Assembly: GCF_001767395.1 (NCBI RefSeq) | Contig: NZ_CP017014.1 | Span: 2,798,501-2,862,500 of the forward strand | Source: Rhodococcus sp. WMMA185 | GTDB lineage: Bacteria > Actinomycetota > Actinomycetes > Mycobacteriales > Mycobacteriaceae | Reading direction: 5' to 3' | DNA: 64,000 nt | In this document: positions 46,066 to 55,239 of the stretch, piece after piece | Position numbering within the stretch: the first letter of the stretch is position 1 | Layout: every line of letters begins with the position of its first letter | Notes under the pieces: generated by a model | Database searches by the model: none | What the model was told of the DNA's origin: nothing | What the model saw: only the letters and a program-made list of their open reading frames with translations | Translations under genes and position numbers: made by a program

Positions 46066-46170
46066 GGTTCTGCACCGCCCGACAGTGCGATGCCCTCCGA
46101 CCCGTTGACGGGTCGGAGGGCATCGCGTTTTCACAGCGGGTCGCGCGCTTCAGGGTGTCAACCGGGACGG
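46066..46170 (+). repeat. Terminator module, copy B
   Basis: Related to copy A at 41416-41516 in direct orientation. Hairpin arms CGATGCCCTCCGACCCG and CGGGTCGGAGGGCATCG at 46088-46125 pair over 17 bp with loop TTGA; GTTTTC follows on the plus strand, although no plus-strand gene now ends here. It overlaps the 3' end of the DUF4913 gene on the minus strand. Confidence 0.75.
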
Positions 46171-47006
46171 TCGGGTCCATCCTTCCGGTGGGTGGCCGGC
46201 GTCGAGTTCCCCGTGTCCGAGCCAGGTTCCGTCGTCGGTGGCGTGGCTCATCGGCCCGGTCTCGCCGTCGCGGAGCACCCGCAGGTGCGGGTCGCAGTGC
46301 CGGATCCACCAGTTCGACATCGCTGAGGGATCGTCGGCGGATGCGCGGACGTCCTCGAACGCCCACCACAGGGCGGTCAGCCGGGCCACCACCTCCGAAT
46401 GCCGCCACCAGCGGGCATCCCAGGCGAGCCCGTGGCTCGGCTGCGGGCCGATCTTCCGGTTGACGACCTCGCACAGATAGTGCTGCACGAAGTCTTCGAG
46501 TCTGGTGAACGCTGGGGCCGGGAGGTCCTCGCTGCCCTTGCCCACCGGTTCGGGCCGCTTGGTCGGTAGGTCCGCCAGGTCGTCTGCGTTCCAGCCGTCT
46601 GGTGGTGGCTCGTAGGCGAGCGGCCCGTGACCGGGCCAGGTGCCGTCCTCGTTCGCGCCCGCTCATCGGCCCACTGTCCCCGTCGAGGAGAACCCGAAGG
46701 TGCGGTTCGAGGTGATCGACCCACCACCCGGACATGGCCGACCGGTCCTGGCTGCTGGCCAGCCGGGCACCCTCGAACGCCCACCACAGGGCGGAGGCGG
46801 GCGACCACCTCCGAATGCTGCCACCAGCGCGGATCCCAGGACAGGCCCCGCCCCGGTTGCGGGTCGACCCGGCGGTTGATCACGGTCGCCAGGTAGCAGG
46901 TCACCCACTGCTGAACCGACTCGAACGCCGGACCGGGACCCGATTCCTCGCCATCACCATCGAGGTCGAGGTCAAGGTCAAGGTCGCCGAAATCTGTGTC
47001 CGACAT
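46150..47006 (-). pseudogene. DUF4913 protein with two domains, broken by two frameshifts
   Basis: The first frame starts at ATG 47006 (MSDTDFGDLDLDLDLDGDG) and enters a DUF4913 domain (VTCYLATVINRRVD, LSWDPRWWQHSEVVARL). Near 46795 the sense passes to a second frame (ALWWAFEG, then MSGWWVDHLEPHLRVLLDGDSGPMS), and near 46660 to a third (EDGTWPGHGPLAYEPPPDGW), which continues into a second, complete DUF4913 domain (FVQHYLCEVVNRKIG, LAWDARWWRHSEVVARL, WIRHCDPHLRVLRDGETGPM) and stops at 46150. DUF4913 genes are typical of actinobacterial conjugative elements, beside coupling-protein genes. Sequencing error is an alternative to true decay. Confidence 0.75.
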
Positions 47007-47018
47007 GTTTTCTCCCGT

Positions 47019-47830
47019 CTACCGGTACGCCTGCGCGTCGGTGATCGTCTCCGGCTCGACGTAGTCGTCTCCGAGGTCGTCTTCTTCGCCGCCGGCGAGG
47101 AGCCGCTTGGTCAGGGCCGCGTCCGTGCTATGGGGGCGGATCGAGCCGCGGACGATCTCGGCGTAGTCGGCCTCCCACCACCAGTTCTTCTTGATCAGCA
47201 CCGGCCTGCTGGCCGGGAACAAGACGATCGCCCGGTCTTTCGGCAGCGCCGCGAGATCGTCGATGGTCAGGATCGACTTCTCCTGCCAGCTCTGCGAGCT
47301 GCCCCCGCCCCCGCCCCCGCGGCCGCTGCTGCGGGTCGTCGACAGCACCTCGTGGCGGCCGATCTGCTCCGACAGATCCGACAGGTACCCCCGCTCTTTG
47401 GCGTTGCCGCCGTAGTAGTGGACCGCGCCGGCGAGCATCCCCTCGAATTCCTCTCTCCCCCACATCCGGATGCCCTGCTGCGGGGACTGCAAAATCGCGA
47501 TCGGGATGATCCCGCGGCCCCCGAAATGGCTGTACTGGTCCGGAAGCGACTTGAGAAGCACAGTGTTCGTGGCCTCGTCGAGCACGGCCACCAACGGAGT
47601 ATCCAAACGGCCACCGCTCGACGTCGTCGTCGGCCGCAGCGCTTTCGGCACCCACCGCGGTGTCTCCTGCTCGTAGGTGCGGGCCGGTGTTTGCGCACCC
47701 AATGCTGCTGCGGCATCGAAGATCTGCCCGACCAGGGCCGTGGTCAACGCCGACGCCGAGTCCGGTCCCTCCATCGACAGCGCATACAGGGTGTCGGCGG
47801 TTGCCGCGATCACAAGAGAGCCGACATCAC
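47019..47830 (-). pseudogene. C-terminal fragment of a TraG/VirD4-type conjugative coupling protein
   Basis: About 270 residues remain. They include SLVIAATADTLYALS, the Walker-B-like VAVLDEATNTVLLKSLPDQYSHFGGRGI, IPIAILQSPQQGIRMWG and RAIVLFPASRPVLIKKNWWWE. These are characteristic of the second half of the DNA-pumping ATPase domain of TraG/TraD-type proteins. The Walker A half and membrane anchor are absent. The frame is open to about 47865 but similarity appears to stop near 47830, so the break with chromosomal DNA is between there and the SDR start. The stop is TAG, 12 bp from the DUF4913 start. Confidence 0.75.
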
Positions 47831-47909
47831 CGGTCGGGCATGGTGGCCCGCATGAAACAGGATTTCACCCGCGCTTCCGTTGCGGTCGGCAACTCTTAGC
47901 ATGTTAGCC

Positions 47910-48656
47910 ATGACCATTTCGCCGAACGCAAGTATCGCTGTCGTCACCGGAGCCAGTTCAGGCATCGGAGAAGCCACCGCCCGCACACTGGCCGGGCAGG
48001 GTTTCCACGTGGTGCTCGGAGCCCGGCGACGCGATCGCTTGGAGAAGATCGCCGAAGACATCGACGGTACGGCGCTCGAACTCGACGTGACAGATCAGGA
48101 CTCCGTGGATGCCTTCGCCGCTGTTTTGCCCCGCGTGGACGTGCTGGTGAACAACGCCGGCGGCGCCAAGGGCCTCGCACCGATTGTCGATACCGACCTC
48201 GACGACTGGCGGTGGATGTGGGAGACGAACGTCCTGGGCACACTACGAGTTACCAAGGCTCTGCTGCCGAAGTTGATCGAGTCAGGTGACGGGTTGGTCG
48301 TTACCGTCACCTCGACGGCGGCCATATCGATCTATGACAACGGATCTGGGTACACCTCGGCCAAGCACGCACAGGCCGCCCTGCATCGCACCCTGCGGGG
48401 TGAACTGCTCGGCAAGCCTGTCCGGTTCACAGAGATCCTGCCGGGCGCGGTCGAGACGGACTTCTCGCTGGTGCGCTTCCACGGCGACCAGGAGCGTGCC
48501 GACAAGGTGTACGAGGGCATCACCCCGTTGGTGGCTGCGGACATCGCGGAGATCATCGGGTTCGCCGCTTCCCGCCCGTCCCATGTGAATCTCGACCAGA
48601 TCGTGGTCAGGCCCCGGGATCAGGCGGACTCCAGCCGTTTCCACCGCAGGACGTAG
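47910..48656 (+). CDS. Short-chain dehydrogenase/reductase
   Basis: The 248-residue protein is a classical SDR: IAVVTGASSGIGEATA, LGARRRDRLEKI (Arg pair after beta-2, suggesting NADP), LDVTD, VLVNNAGGAKG, catalytic Ser/Tyr-x-x-x-Lys in TSTAAISIYDNGSGYTSAKHAQ, and PGAVETDFS. The true start is taken as ATG 47910; the upstream 80 bp is next to the island junction and has no ribosome site, so the promoter may have been replaced. In mycobacteria an SDR sits at the same place beside the L,D-transpeptidase gene (Rv0484c). Substrate unknown. Confidence 0.88.
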   Translation: MTISPNASIAVVTGASSGIGEATARTLAGQGFHVVLGARRRDRLEKIAEDIDGTALELDVTDQDSVDAFAAVLPRVDVLVNNAGGAKGLAPIVDTDLDDWRWMWETNVLGTLRVTKALLPKLIESGDGLVVTVTSTAAISIYDNGSGYTSAKHAQAALHRTLRGELLGKPVRFTEILPGAVETDFSLVRFHGDQERADKVYEGITPLVAADIAEIIGFAASRPSHVNLDQIVVRPRDQADSSRFHRRT

Positions 48657-48700
48657 CCGACCAGGTCGGTCGTGGGAGACAGCATCCGCGCTCTCGCCAC

Positions 48701-49888
48701 TCATTTGGCGAGTGCGGACATGGACTGCCACGTGGGCCAGTCGATCGCCCAGTCGTAGATGTCGCCATCGGCGGCAGAGAGGTCGATGGACGTTCCGGTC
48801 ACCTCGACCGGGTCCCCGTACATTGCGGTGCCGAAGTACTGCTCCGCGTCGGCGAGCGAGAGGTTGATGCAGCCGTTGGTGACGTTGGACGACCCCTGCA
48901 CACCGATGGTCGCCGGGTTGGCGTGGATGAACTCACCGTTGTTGGAGATGCGAACGGCCCAGCGCTCGCGGACATTCTCGTAATAGGGAGGGTTCGACAT
49001 GAGGAAGTCCTCATGCTTTTCGGTCACCACATGGATGCCGCTGCGCGTGACGTTGCGCGACTCATTGCCCTCGCCGTAACTGACGGGGATGTCCATGATG
49101 GTTTCACCGTCGCGCACAACCTGCATGCGATGGCTGGGCGCATTCGCAATGACGATCTGACTGCGCCCGATCGTGAAATCCAGAGTCATGTCTTCGGCAC
49201 CGTACGCGCCGTCGCCGAAATCGACGCCGTAGAACTTGGCGTCGAGGTCCACGGTGGTTCCGGGCGCCCAGTAGTTCTGCGGCCGCCAGTGGGCGCGCGA
49301 GCCGTTGTCGTCGGGCAGCCATGCCCATGAACCGGTGGTGGGCGGGTTGGTGGTGACCGTCATGGCCTTCTCCGCAGCGGCCTTGTCTTCGACGGTGCCG
49401 TGGAACTGCACGATGATCGGCGCGGCGATCCCGACCTCCTGCCCGTCGCCGATGTTCAGGCTCGCGGAGACGGTGCTATCGGGCTCGAGCGTGGTGAAAC
49501 TCCCCTTGACCGGGACCGATTTACCGTCCGTGCCGACTGCCGTTCCCTGCCACGTATACGTGGCCCCGTAGCCCAGCGCCTCGCCGACGGTGAACGTTGT
49601 CCGGTCAGGTGACAGCGCACCCTCGACGGCGTACCCCTTTGCGTTCACCAGCGATATGTCGGTGAAGGTTCCGTGGGATGCGGTAGCCGAGATCGGCGCC
49701 ACCGGGTTGACGTCGACGGTGCCCGACGCCGGATTCTGTGTGACCTCGACCACCGGTCCGGGGGGTGCGGTGGCCGTCCCCGACGTCGAACCCGTCGTGC
49801 ATCCGGTCACAAGTAGGAAAAGCGCGACCATCGCTGTAAGGATGAACGCGACCCTCGGCCTACTTCTCCGGGAATCCTGTTCGTACAC
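48701..49888 (-). CDS. L,D-transpeptidase lipoprotein (LdtMt type)
   Basis: The 395-residue protein has a lipoprotein signal ([16 protein letters not shown], lipobox VTGC), an Ig-like domain pair, and a YkuD catalytic domain whose active site reads [31 protein letters not shown], with the conserved His and SNGCI-type Cys nucleophile. These enzymes make 3-3 cross-links in peptidoglycan. The start is GTG at 49888 without a strong ribosome site. It is convergent with the SDR gene and follows murB in the same direction by 45 bp, consistent with shared cell-wall function. Confidence 0.92.
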   Translation of the reverse strand: MYEQDSRRSRPRVAFILTAMVALFLLVTGCTTGSTSGTATAPPGPVVEVTQNPASGTVDVNPVAPISATASHGTFTDISLVNAKGYAVEGALSPDRTTFTVGEALGYGATYTWQGTAVGTDGKSVPVKGSFTTLEPDSTVSASLNIGDGQEVGIAAPIIVQFHGTVEDKAAAEKAMTVTTNPPTTGSWAWLPDDNGSRAHWRPQNYWAPGTTVDLDAKFYGVDFGDGAYGAEDMTLDFTIGRSQIVIANAPSHRMQVVRDGETIMDIPVSYGEGNESRNVTRSGIHVVTEKHEDFLMSNPPYYENVRERWAVRISNNGEFIHANPATIGVQGSSNVTNGCINLSLADAEQYFGTAMYGDPVEVTGTSIDLSAADGDIYDWAIDWPTWQSMSALAK

Positions 49889-49933
49889 AGCGACGAGGCT
49901 ACCTGCGCTCGGGGCAATCTCGGAGAATCGATC

Positions 49934-51025
49934 TCAGAGATCACAGCCCACCGTCACCGGTTCCGGGTCCAGACGCACCCCGAAGGCGGCCAGGACTCCC
50001 TTGCGAACATCGCGGGCGAGTGCCAGTAAGTCTGCACTCGTTGCGGTGCCGCGGTTGGTCAGGGCGAGTGCATGCTTCGTCGAGAGCCTGGCCACCGCGC
50101 CTTCGCCGGGATACCCCTTCGTGAAGCCGGCCCGCTCGATCAGCCAGCCCGCCGACAGCTTCGTTCCGCCGTCTGCCGGGTACTGCGGTACAGCGACGTC
50201 GCCGAGTCGGGCCTCGATGGCGCCGAGGACACGCGTCAACTCGGCGTCGGTCACCACCGGGTTGGTGAAGAACGACCCTGCGCTCCACGTGTCGTGATCG
50301 GCAGGGTCGAGCACCATGCCCTTGCCTCGGCGCAGGTCCAGCACGGCGTCGCGGACCTGCGCCGACGGCAGCCGACAGCCTTCCGGTGCGTCGAGCGCAG
50401 CGGCCAGCTCCCGATAGCGCAGCGGCTCGCTGAGGCCGTCTGGATGCACTGCTAATTCCACCTCCAGCACCAGGGCGGCGTCCGAGTGCTTGAGGATGCT
50501 GGTGCGGTAGCCGAGACCGAGGGCCTCGGGCTCGACCCAGCGGGTCTCGCCGGTAGTCCGGTCGAGTAGATGCACACGTCTGAGCATCGAGCCCACCTCG
50601 ACTCCGTATGCGCCGACGTTTTGTACCGGAGTGGCCCCGGTCGACCCTGGAATTCCCGACAGACACTCGAGTCCCCCCAGCTCCGCGTCGACAACCTGGG
50701 CAACCACCCGGTCCCACTCGACACCCGCATCGGCCCTGACGGCATCCTCATCGATCCTGACAGCGGTGTTGGACACCCGAACCACCACACCGTCGAACCC
50801 GTCGTCACCGATCACCAGATTGGAACCCCCGGCCAGAATCAGAGTCGGGATGTTCGAGGAGTCGAGGAGACGGACGACGTCCACGAGGATCTCGGTCGTG
50901 GCGCACTCCGCCACCACCCGTGCCCGCCCTCCGACGCGCAACGTGGTCAGTCCCGACAGCTCGAGGTTCTCGGACACGAAGGCGCCCGAATCGACAAGTT
51001 GGCCGACAATGCTCAGATCCCACAC
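49934..51025 (-). CDS. murB: UDP-N-acetylenolpyruvoylglucosamine reductase (MurB)
   Basis: MurB reduces UDP-GlcNAc-enolpyruvate to UDP-MurNAc with NADPH and FAD. The protein of about 363 residues has the FAD-binding ILAGGSNLVIGDDG, ECLSGIPGSTGATPVQNVGAYG, YRTSILKH, the catalytic Ser in WSAGSFFTNPV, and GWLIERAGFTKGYPGEGAV. It is the long actinobacterial type. GTG 51025 is chosen because the divergent DUF2505 gene starts at 51050; the frame itself stays open further. The 25-bp gap to that gene must hold two promoters, or they lie inside the coding regions. Confidence 0.92.
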   Translation of the reverse strand: MWDLSIVGQLVDSGAFVSENLELSGLTTLRVGGRARVVAECATTEILVDVVRLLDSSNIPTLILAGGSNLVIGDDGFDGVVVRVSNTAVRIDEDAVRADAGVEWDRVVAQVVDAELGGLECLSGIPGSTGATPVQNVGAYGVEVGSMLRRVHLLDRTTGETRWVEPEALGLGYRTSILKHSDAALVLEVELAVHPDGLSEPLRYRELAAALDAPEGCRLPSAQVRDAVLDLRRGKGMVLDPADHDTWSAGSFFTNPVVTDAELTRVLGAIEARLGDVAVPQYPADGGTKLSAGWLIERAGFTKGYPGEGAVARLSTKHALALTNRGTATSADLLALARDVRKGVLAAFGVRLDPEPVTVGCDL

Positions 51026-51049
51026 AAGGCAAACGGTAGCCTGCGGGTC

Positions 51050-51547
51050 GTGAGCCGCCGCATAGTGCATTCCTCGTCCTACTCGTTTCCCGCCGCCGAG
51101 GTACATGCGGCCCTGACCGACGAGCAGTACTGGCGCGACCGACTCGAGCAGGTCGGGGGGCCGGGGGCCGCTCTAGAGCAGGTGACAACGGGCCCAGGCA
51201 CCATCTCGGTGTCGATGTCGCAGACCATCCCGGCCGAGCACCTGCCCGGCATCGTCACGAAGATCCGGCCCGGCGATCTGTTGATCAAACGCACCGAAAC
51301 ATGGAACGCGCTCGTCGGCGAGCGCGCCGCCTGCACGTTCACGGCCGAAGTCGAGGGCGCTCCCGCCACCATCTCCGGCACCCAGACGATGACCAGTATC
51401 GGCACGGGGTCGAAGGTGCAGCTAGATGGCAGGGCGGAGGTCAAGATCCCGCTGATCGGCGGCAAGATCGAAGGCGCAATCGCAGACGAAGTGCTGCGCC
51501 TGATCGAGAAGGAGCAGGAGTTCACTCATCGGTGGCTCGGTTCCTGA
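51050..51547 (+). CDS. DUF2505 family protein (copy 1)
   Basis: The 165-residue protein matches the DUF2505 layout, a START/Bet v1-like fold: HSSSYSFPAAEVHAALTDEQYWRDRL at the N terminus and KIPLIGGKIEGAIADEVLRLIEKEQEFTHRWL at the C terminus. It begins with GTG 51050 and is divergent from murB. The family is unstudied biochemically; such folds bind hydrophobic ligands. The next gene is a paralogue. Confidence 0.8.
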   Translation: MSRRIVHSSSYSFPAAEVHAALTDEQYWRDRLEQVGGPGAALEQVTTGPGTISVSMSQTIPAEHLPGIVTKIRPGDLLIKRTETWNALVGERAACTFTAEVEGAPATISGTQTMTSIGTGSKVQLDGRAEVKIPLIGGKIEGAIADEVLRLIEKEQEFTHRWLGS

Positions 51548-51599
51548 CCTGTGGCAGACACCGCTCGCGGTCGGCCCCAGCCCGGTAACCTAGGCCATC

Positions 51600-52100
51600 A
51601 TGGCTCGCCGCATCGACTACTCAGCACGGTACAAGCACACCCCCGAACAGGTGTACAGCGCATTCACCGACCGGGACTACTGGGATGCCCGCATCGAAGA
51701 GATGCGGAAGTACTCGGAGAATCATATCGAGCAGTTCGAGGTCACAGACGACGGTATCGCCGTCGTCCTGCACCACATCCTGCCGCGCACGAGTCTTCCG
51801 GATATCGCGCAGAGCGTGATCAAGAAAGACATGGTCATCACCCGCAAGGAGTTCTACACGCCTTTCGGAGAACCGACGACAGGCACGTACGAGGCGTCGA
51901 TTCCGGCGGGGCCGGGCAGTCTCACCGGCAACATGAAGTTGTTCGCCACCGACAACGGGTGCACGTTCCGCACCACGTCGGAGGCCAAGGTGTATTTGCC
52001 CTTCATCGGCGGCAAGCTCGAACAGTTGATGCTCGTCAATCTCGTCGACCTCTTCCGTACCGAGGCGGAGGTCACCGAAGAGTGGTTGTCGCAGCGCTGA
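51600..52100 (+). CDS. DUF2505 family protein (copy 2)
   Basis: The 166-residue protein shares the family start YSARYKHTPEQVYSAFTDRDYWDARIEEMR and end KVYLPFIGGKLEQLMLVNLVDLFRTEAEVTEEWL with copy 1, but is only moderately similar to it. ATG 51600; gap to copy 1 is 52 bp. The pair suggests an old tandem duplication, with one form common to mycobacteria (Rv0481c from memory). Confidence 0.82.
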   Translation: MARRIDYSARYKHTPEQVYSAFTDRDYWDARIEEMRKYSENHIEQFEVTDDGIAVVLHHILPRTSLPDIAQSVIKKDMVITRKEFYTPFGEPTTGTYEASIPAGPGSLTGNMKLFATDNGCTFRTTSEAKVYLPFIGGKLEQLMLVNLVDLFRTEAEVTEEWLSQR

Positions 52101-52122
52101 CGAGCACTCTCGACAAGTTTTC

Positions 52123-52917
52123 ATGACTTCCGCAGCATTGCGGCGACCTCACGGCGTCATCACCCGTGGCACGACCGGCATCAACCGACTGCGTCGCAGT
52201 GACCGATGGCTGGTTCACGATCCTCTGGTACGGCGGGCACTGAACGACGCCGCGGACCCACTCGTGGTCGATCTCGGGTACGGCGCCCGCCCGCACACAA
52301 CATTCGAGCTCGCGGATCGACTCACTGCGGTACGGAGGGACCGCCGGGTCGTGGGTCTCGAGATCGACCCGGAGCGCGTAGTCGAGAACAGGAACGGGGT
52401 GAGTTTCGCCCGCGGCGGGTTCGAACTCTCCGGGCTCCGGCCCGTGCTCGTCCGAGCGTTCAATGTGCTGCGCCAATACCCCGAGGATGCGGTCGGGCCT
52501 GCTTGGGCACGTATGCAGTCCGGGCTCGCGCCGGGCGGCCTGATCATCGACGGAACCTGTGACGAGCTCGGCCGACGCTGCGCCTGGGTACTGCTCGACG
52601 CCCAACGACCTCTGTCTCTGACGCTCGCGTGGGACCCCTTCGACATCGACAGACCCTCCGACATCGCCGAACGCCTTCCGAAGGCCCTGATCCATCGCAA
52701 CGTCCCTGGCGAGCCGGTTCACGACCTACTCACGGCAGCCGACCGCGCTTGGGCCACGGCGGCGCCACACGCCGCGTTCGGGCCTCGAATACGGTGGCGA
52801 TCTTCTTTGGAACTCCTTCGCGCGCAGGGACTTCCGGTGCAGAGTCAGAGACATCGACGGCGTGACAACATCCTCACCGTTCCCTGGTCAGTGGTCGCTC
52901 CCCACACAGCCGATTAG
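52123..52917 (+). CDS. Methyltransferase-like protein (class I SAM fold)
   Basis: The 264-residue protein has a Rossmann start LVVDLGYGARPHTTFELADRL resembling SAM-binding motif I, RRVVGLEIDPERV as motif II with its acidic residue, and GLAPGGLIIDGTCDELGRR near motif IV/V. It could be a methyltransferase of unknown substrate, but no acceptor motif is seen. ATG 52123 is used; the gap to the DUF2505 gene is 22 bp, so they may share a transcript. Confidence 0.7.
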   Translation: MTSAALRRPHGVITRGTTGINRLRRSDRWLVHDPLVRRALNDAADPLVVDLGYGARPHTTFELADRLTAVRRDRRVVGLEIDPERVVENRNGVSFARGGFELSGLRPVLVRAFNVLRQYPEDAVGPAWARMQSGLAPGGLIIDGTCDELGRRCAWVLLDAQRPLSLTLAWDPFDIDRPSDIAERLPKALIHRNVPGEPVHDLLTAADRAWATAAPHAAFGPRIRWRSSLELLRAQGLPVQSQRHRRRDNILTVPWSVVAPHTAD

Positions 52918-52980
52918 CCCGCGCGACATCAGGCGATGCGCTCTGTTCGCGAAACATGTTGTGCCGGTGTGCAGGCGGGG

Positions 52981-53598
52981 TCAAGTGCAGGCGGCCAGAG
53001 CGCGTTCGACCCTCTGCGCCACCTGCCCCGGCAGCGACCCGCATTCGCGCTGCAACGCACTCGCGCTCAGCCGACCGATCGCGACTCCGTCGGCGACTAC
53101 CTCGTCGAGCAACTCCTGCGAGATACCGCTGGCCGCGAGATCGAGTGCGGTGCGCTTCGGCGTCGTGATGCGAAGCGGGCCGACCTGCTCGACCTCCTCG
53201 GGGCCCAGCGACCGCCGATGCAACGCCAATTGCTGCGTCGGCGACGGCGGCGACAGCACCGTGGAGAGATGGATGAATCTCGGGTAGAGGTGCCCGAGAC
53301 CGTGGAGTTCGGCCGCACTTTGGTGCGAGACCGCCGCCGCGGCACCGAACCAGGTGCACCACTTCGCGAACTCTTCGAGGTCGGAGCGCGGACAATCCCT
53401 CAACCGGAACAGGTCTCGCTCGATCTTGACCCACGACCCGTCGGCGAGGTGCTCGCCGATGTCCGAGGCTGCAAAGCCGAGGCGAAGCACTTGCGTCGTG
53501 GTGAAGTACCCCGCCTGAGCCATCGCGGCGCGGGTCAGTTCTTCAACCACACCTTCTCGCTCCGGGTCACCGGAACGCGGTGCCAACCATCCGGGCAT
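52981..53598 (-). CDS. AbiEi-like antitoxin-domain protein, no AbiEii partner seen
   Basis: The 205-residue protein has the N-terminal winged-helix opening of the AbiEi antitoxin family (MAQAGYFTTTQVLRLGFAASDIGEHLADGSWVKIERDLFRL) and the following CTWFGAAAAVSHQSAAELHGLG, THLS-like strands, TTPKRTALDLA. AbiEi normally represses and neutralises the AbiEii nucleotidyltransferase, but neither neighbour is such a toxin. It may be a solitary DNA-binding protein. ATG 53598 is used, with AGGGA immediately upstream; an internal Met (26 codons in) is an alternative. Confidence 0.72.
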   Translation of the reverse strand: MPGWLAPRSGDPEREGVVEELTRAAMAQAGYFTTTQVLRLGFAASDIGEHLADGSWVKIERDLFRLRDCPRSDLEEFAKWCTWFGAAAAVSHQSAAELHGLGHLYPRFIHLSTVLSPPSPTQQLALHRRSLGPEEVEQVGPLRITTPKRTALDLAASGISQELLDEVVADGVAIGRLSASALQRECGSLPGQVAQRVERALAACT

Positions 53599-53711
53599 TT
53601 CCCTAGATTACTGGCCGACTATGGTGTACATCACATTTTCCTCAGATCTCAGTGATCAATCACCGCCGCATTCACAGAATTCGTTCAGAGTTGTCGGGAA
53701 GAATCCCTGCA

Positions 53712-54482
53712 ATGGCAGCCCGAACGAACTCCGCCGCACCCCGAAGCAACCGGGTGCTCATCATCTCTCTGACCGTGATCGTCACACTCGTGGCGGTCCT
53801 CGTGGCCGGCGAGCTCTACGTGCGCCACAACGTGAAGACCTGCATGGCGGACCAGTTCGAGAGTCAACTCGGCTCGCAGGTCGATGTCGGGCTGAGTTGG
53901 AAGCCCGTTCTTCTCCAGTCGATCGACAAGAACACCCCCTACATCACCATCGACAGCGACGACACGAGGTTTGGCCCAGCAGAGGGAATGCAGGTACACG
54001 CCCGAATCAACGACATCCGGATCGAGGACAACGCCGACAGCAGCGGCACGATCGGCAGCTCCGAGGCAAGTGTCAACTGGTCCACCGAAGGCATTCTCAC
54101 AACACTGCAACAGCAGACATTCGGCTCGCTGATCAGCGGAGTGACCGCCGATTCCAACGCGGGAACATTGAAGTTCGACGTCGGCCCTGCCGGGCTGGCC
54201 GGTCTGACAGTCAAACCCACCGTCTCAAACGGAACAGTTGATGTGGAGACAGTAGGCGCGGAGATCCTCGGGTTCGGACTTCCCACTGATCTCGTGGACG
54301 GCATCGTCCAAACCCTCACGTCGAGCCTGCAGACCTACCCACTCGGCATGCAACCGACCTCGTTGCAGGTCACCGACGACGCCATCAACATCACACTCGA
54401 CGGCGGACCGTACACGATGCCGCCCGCCGATACCGCTGCGCAACAGCAACAGCAACAGAGCAGCTGCGGAATTCTGCTCTGA
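53712..54482 (+). CDS. DUF2993 family membrane-anchored protein (LmeA-like)
   Basis: The 256-residue protein has an N-terminal helix (about residues 16-37: VLIISLTVIVTLVAVLVAG) and a DUF2993 domain outside the membrane, with NVKTCMADQFESQLGSQVDVGLSWKPVL at its start. Mycobacterial relatives such as LmeA act in envelope mannan/lipid metabolism. The tail is QQQQQQSSCGILL with a poly-Gln run coded by CAA/CAG repeats. ATG 53712 has GGAAG at 10 bp; the frame extends further up without support. It is convergent with deoC. Confidence 0.82.
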   Translation: MAARTNSAAPRSNRVLIISLTVIVTLVAVLVAGELYVRHNVKTCMADQFESQLGSQVDVGLSWKPVLLQSIDKNTPYITIDSDDTRFGPAEGMQVHARINDIRIEDNADSSGTIGSSEASVNWSTEGILTTLQQQTFGSLISGVTADSNAGTLKFDVGPAGLAGLTVKPTVSNGTVDVETVGAEILGFGLPTDLVDGIVQTLTSSLQTYPLGMQPTSLQVTDDAINITLDGGPYTMPPADTAAQQQQQQSSCGILL

Positions 54483-54492
54483 TCGAACGGCG

Positions 54493-55158
54493 TCAGTCGG
54501 GCAACCCGTCCAGAACGGCACGGGTTCTCGACAATCCCAGCCGCGTCGCTCCGGCCGCGATCATGTCGAGTGCGACCTCGGCGGTACGGATTCCTCCGCT
54601 CGCCTTGACCCCGATCCGCCCGCCGACGGTCTGAGCCATCAGTCGCACTGCCTCCACCGTTGCTCCACCCGCGGGATGGAATCCGGTGGACGTCTTCACG
54701 AAGTCCGCACCCGCCTGTTCGGCCGCTTGGCACGCCCGGACGATCATCTCGTCGGTGAGCGCCGCTGTCTCGAGAATTACCTTGAGCACCGCGTTCTCGC
54801 CGACTGCCTCCCGCACCGTGAGGACATCGGCGAGCACGGCGTTGAAGTCGCCGGCCACCGCTGCACCGATGTCGATCACCATGTCGATTTCCTGCGCGCC
54901 CTGATCCACGGCCAGCCGTGCCTCGGCGCCTTTGACCAGCGAGTGGTGTTTTCCCGAAGGGAATCCGACCACCGCAGCCGTCACCAAGCCAGGGGCCCGT
55001 ATCGGCAACATCGAGGGCGACACGCAAACGGCGAGTACGCCGAGAGAACGGGCTTCGTCGATCAGCGCGTTGACGTCGTCGACGGTTGCTTGGGGTGCGA
55101 GAAGCGTGTGGTCGACGAGATCGGCCACTTGCGAACGGGTCAATGGGGCGTCGGGCAT
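54493..55158 (-). CDS. deoC: Deoxyribose-phosphate aldolase
   Basis: DeoC splits 2-deoxyribose-5-phosphate into glyceraldehyde-3-phosphate and acetaldehyde in nucleoside breakdown. The 221-residue TIM barrel has [15 protein letters not shown] at the start, [19 protein letters not shown], the Schiff-base Lys in FVKTSTGF, and [12 protein letters not shown] 55158 is the right start; the long frame upstream overlaps a divergent gene. Only 10 bp separate it from the convergent DUF2993 gene. Confidence 0.95.
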   Translation of the reverse strand: MPDAPLTRSQVADLVDHTLLAPQATVDDVNALIDEARSLGVLAVCVSPSMLPIRAPGLVTAAVVGFPSGKHHSLVKGAEARLAVDQGAQEIDMVIDIGAAVAGDFNAVLADVLTVREAVGENAVLKVILETAALTDEMIVRACQAAEQAGADFVKTSTGFHPAGGATVEAVRLMAQTVGGRIGVKASGGIRTAEVALDMIAAGATRLGLSRTRAVLDGLPD

Positions 55159-55239
55159 ACAGTGAGCTTGGCACAGCGGCTTGACGAGCACGCGGCACCA
55201 CCCCTGACATTGCCGGAATACACCCCTAGCATCGCGGGT

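Noticed and set aside
45950-46735. A 261-codon minus-strand frame extending beyond the DUF4913 domains
   Set aside because: Only its first part is meaningful, as the middle section of the frameshifted DUF4913 gene; the rest is Arg-rich out-of-frame reading.
40086-47870. Attachment-site direct repeats or a tRNA at the island edges
   Set aside because: No shared repeat or tRNA fragment was found at the two edges and no integrase gene lies inside, so site-specific integration is not supported.
54676-55239. An N-terminal extension of the methyltransferase gene opposite deoC
   Set aside because: The extension is antisense to deoC; similarity begins only at ATG 55240.
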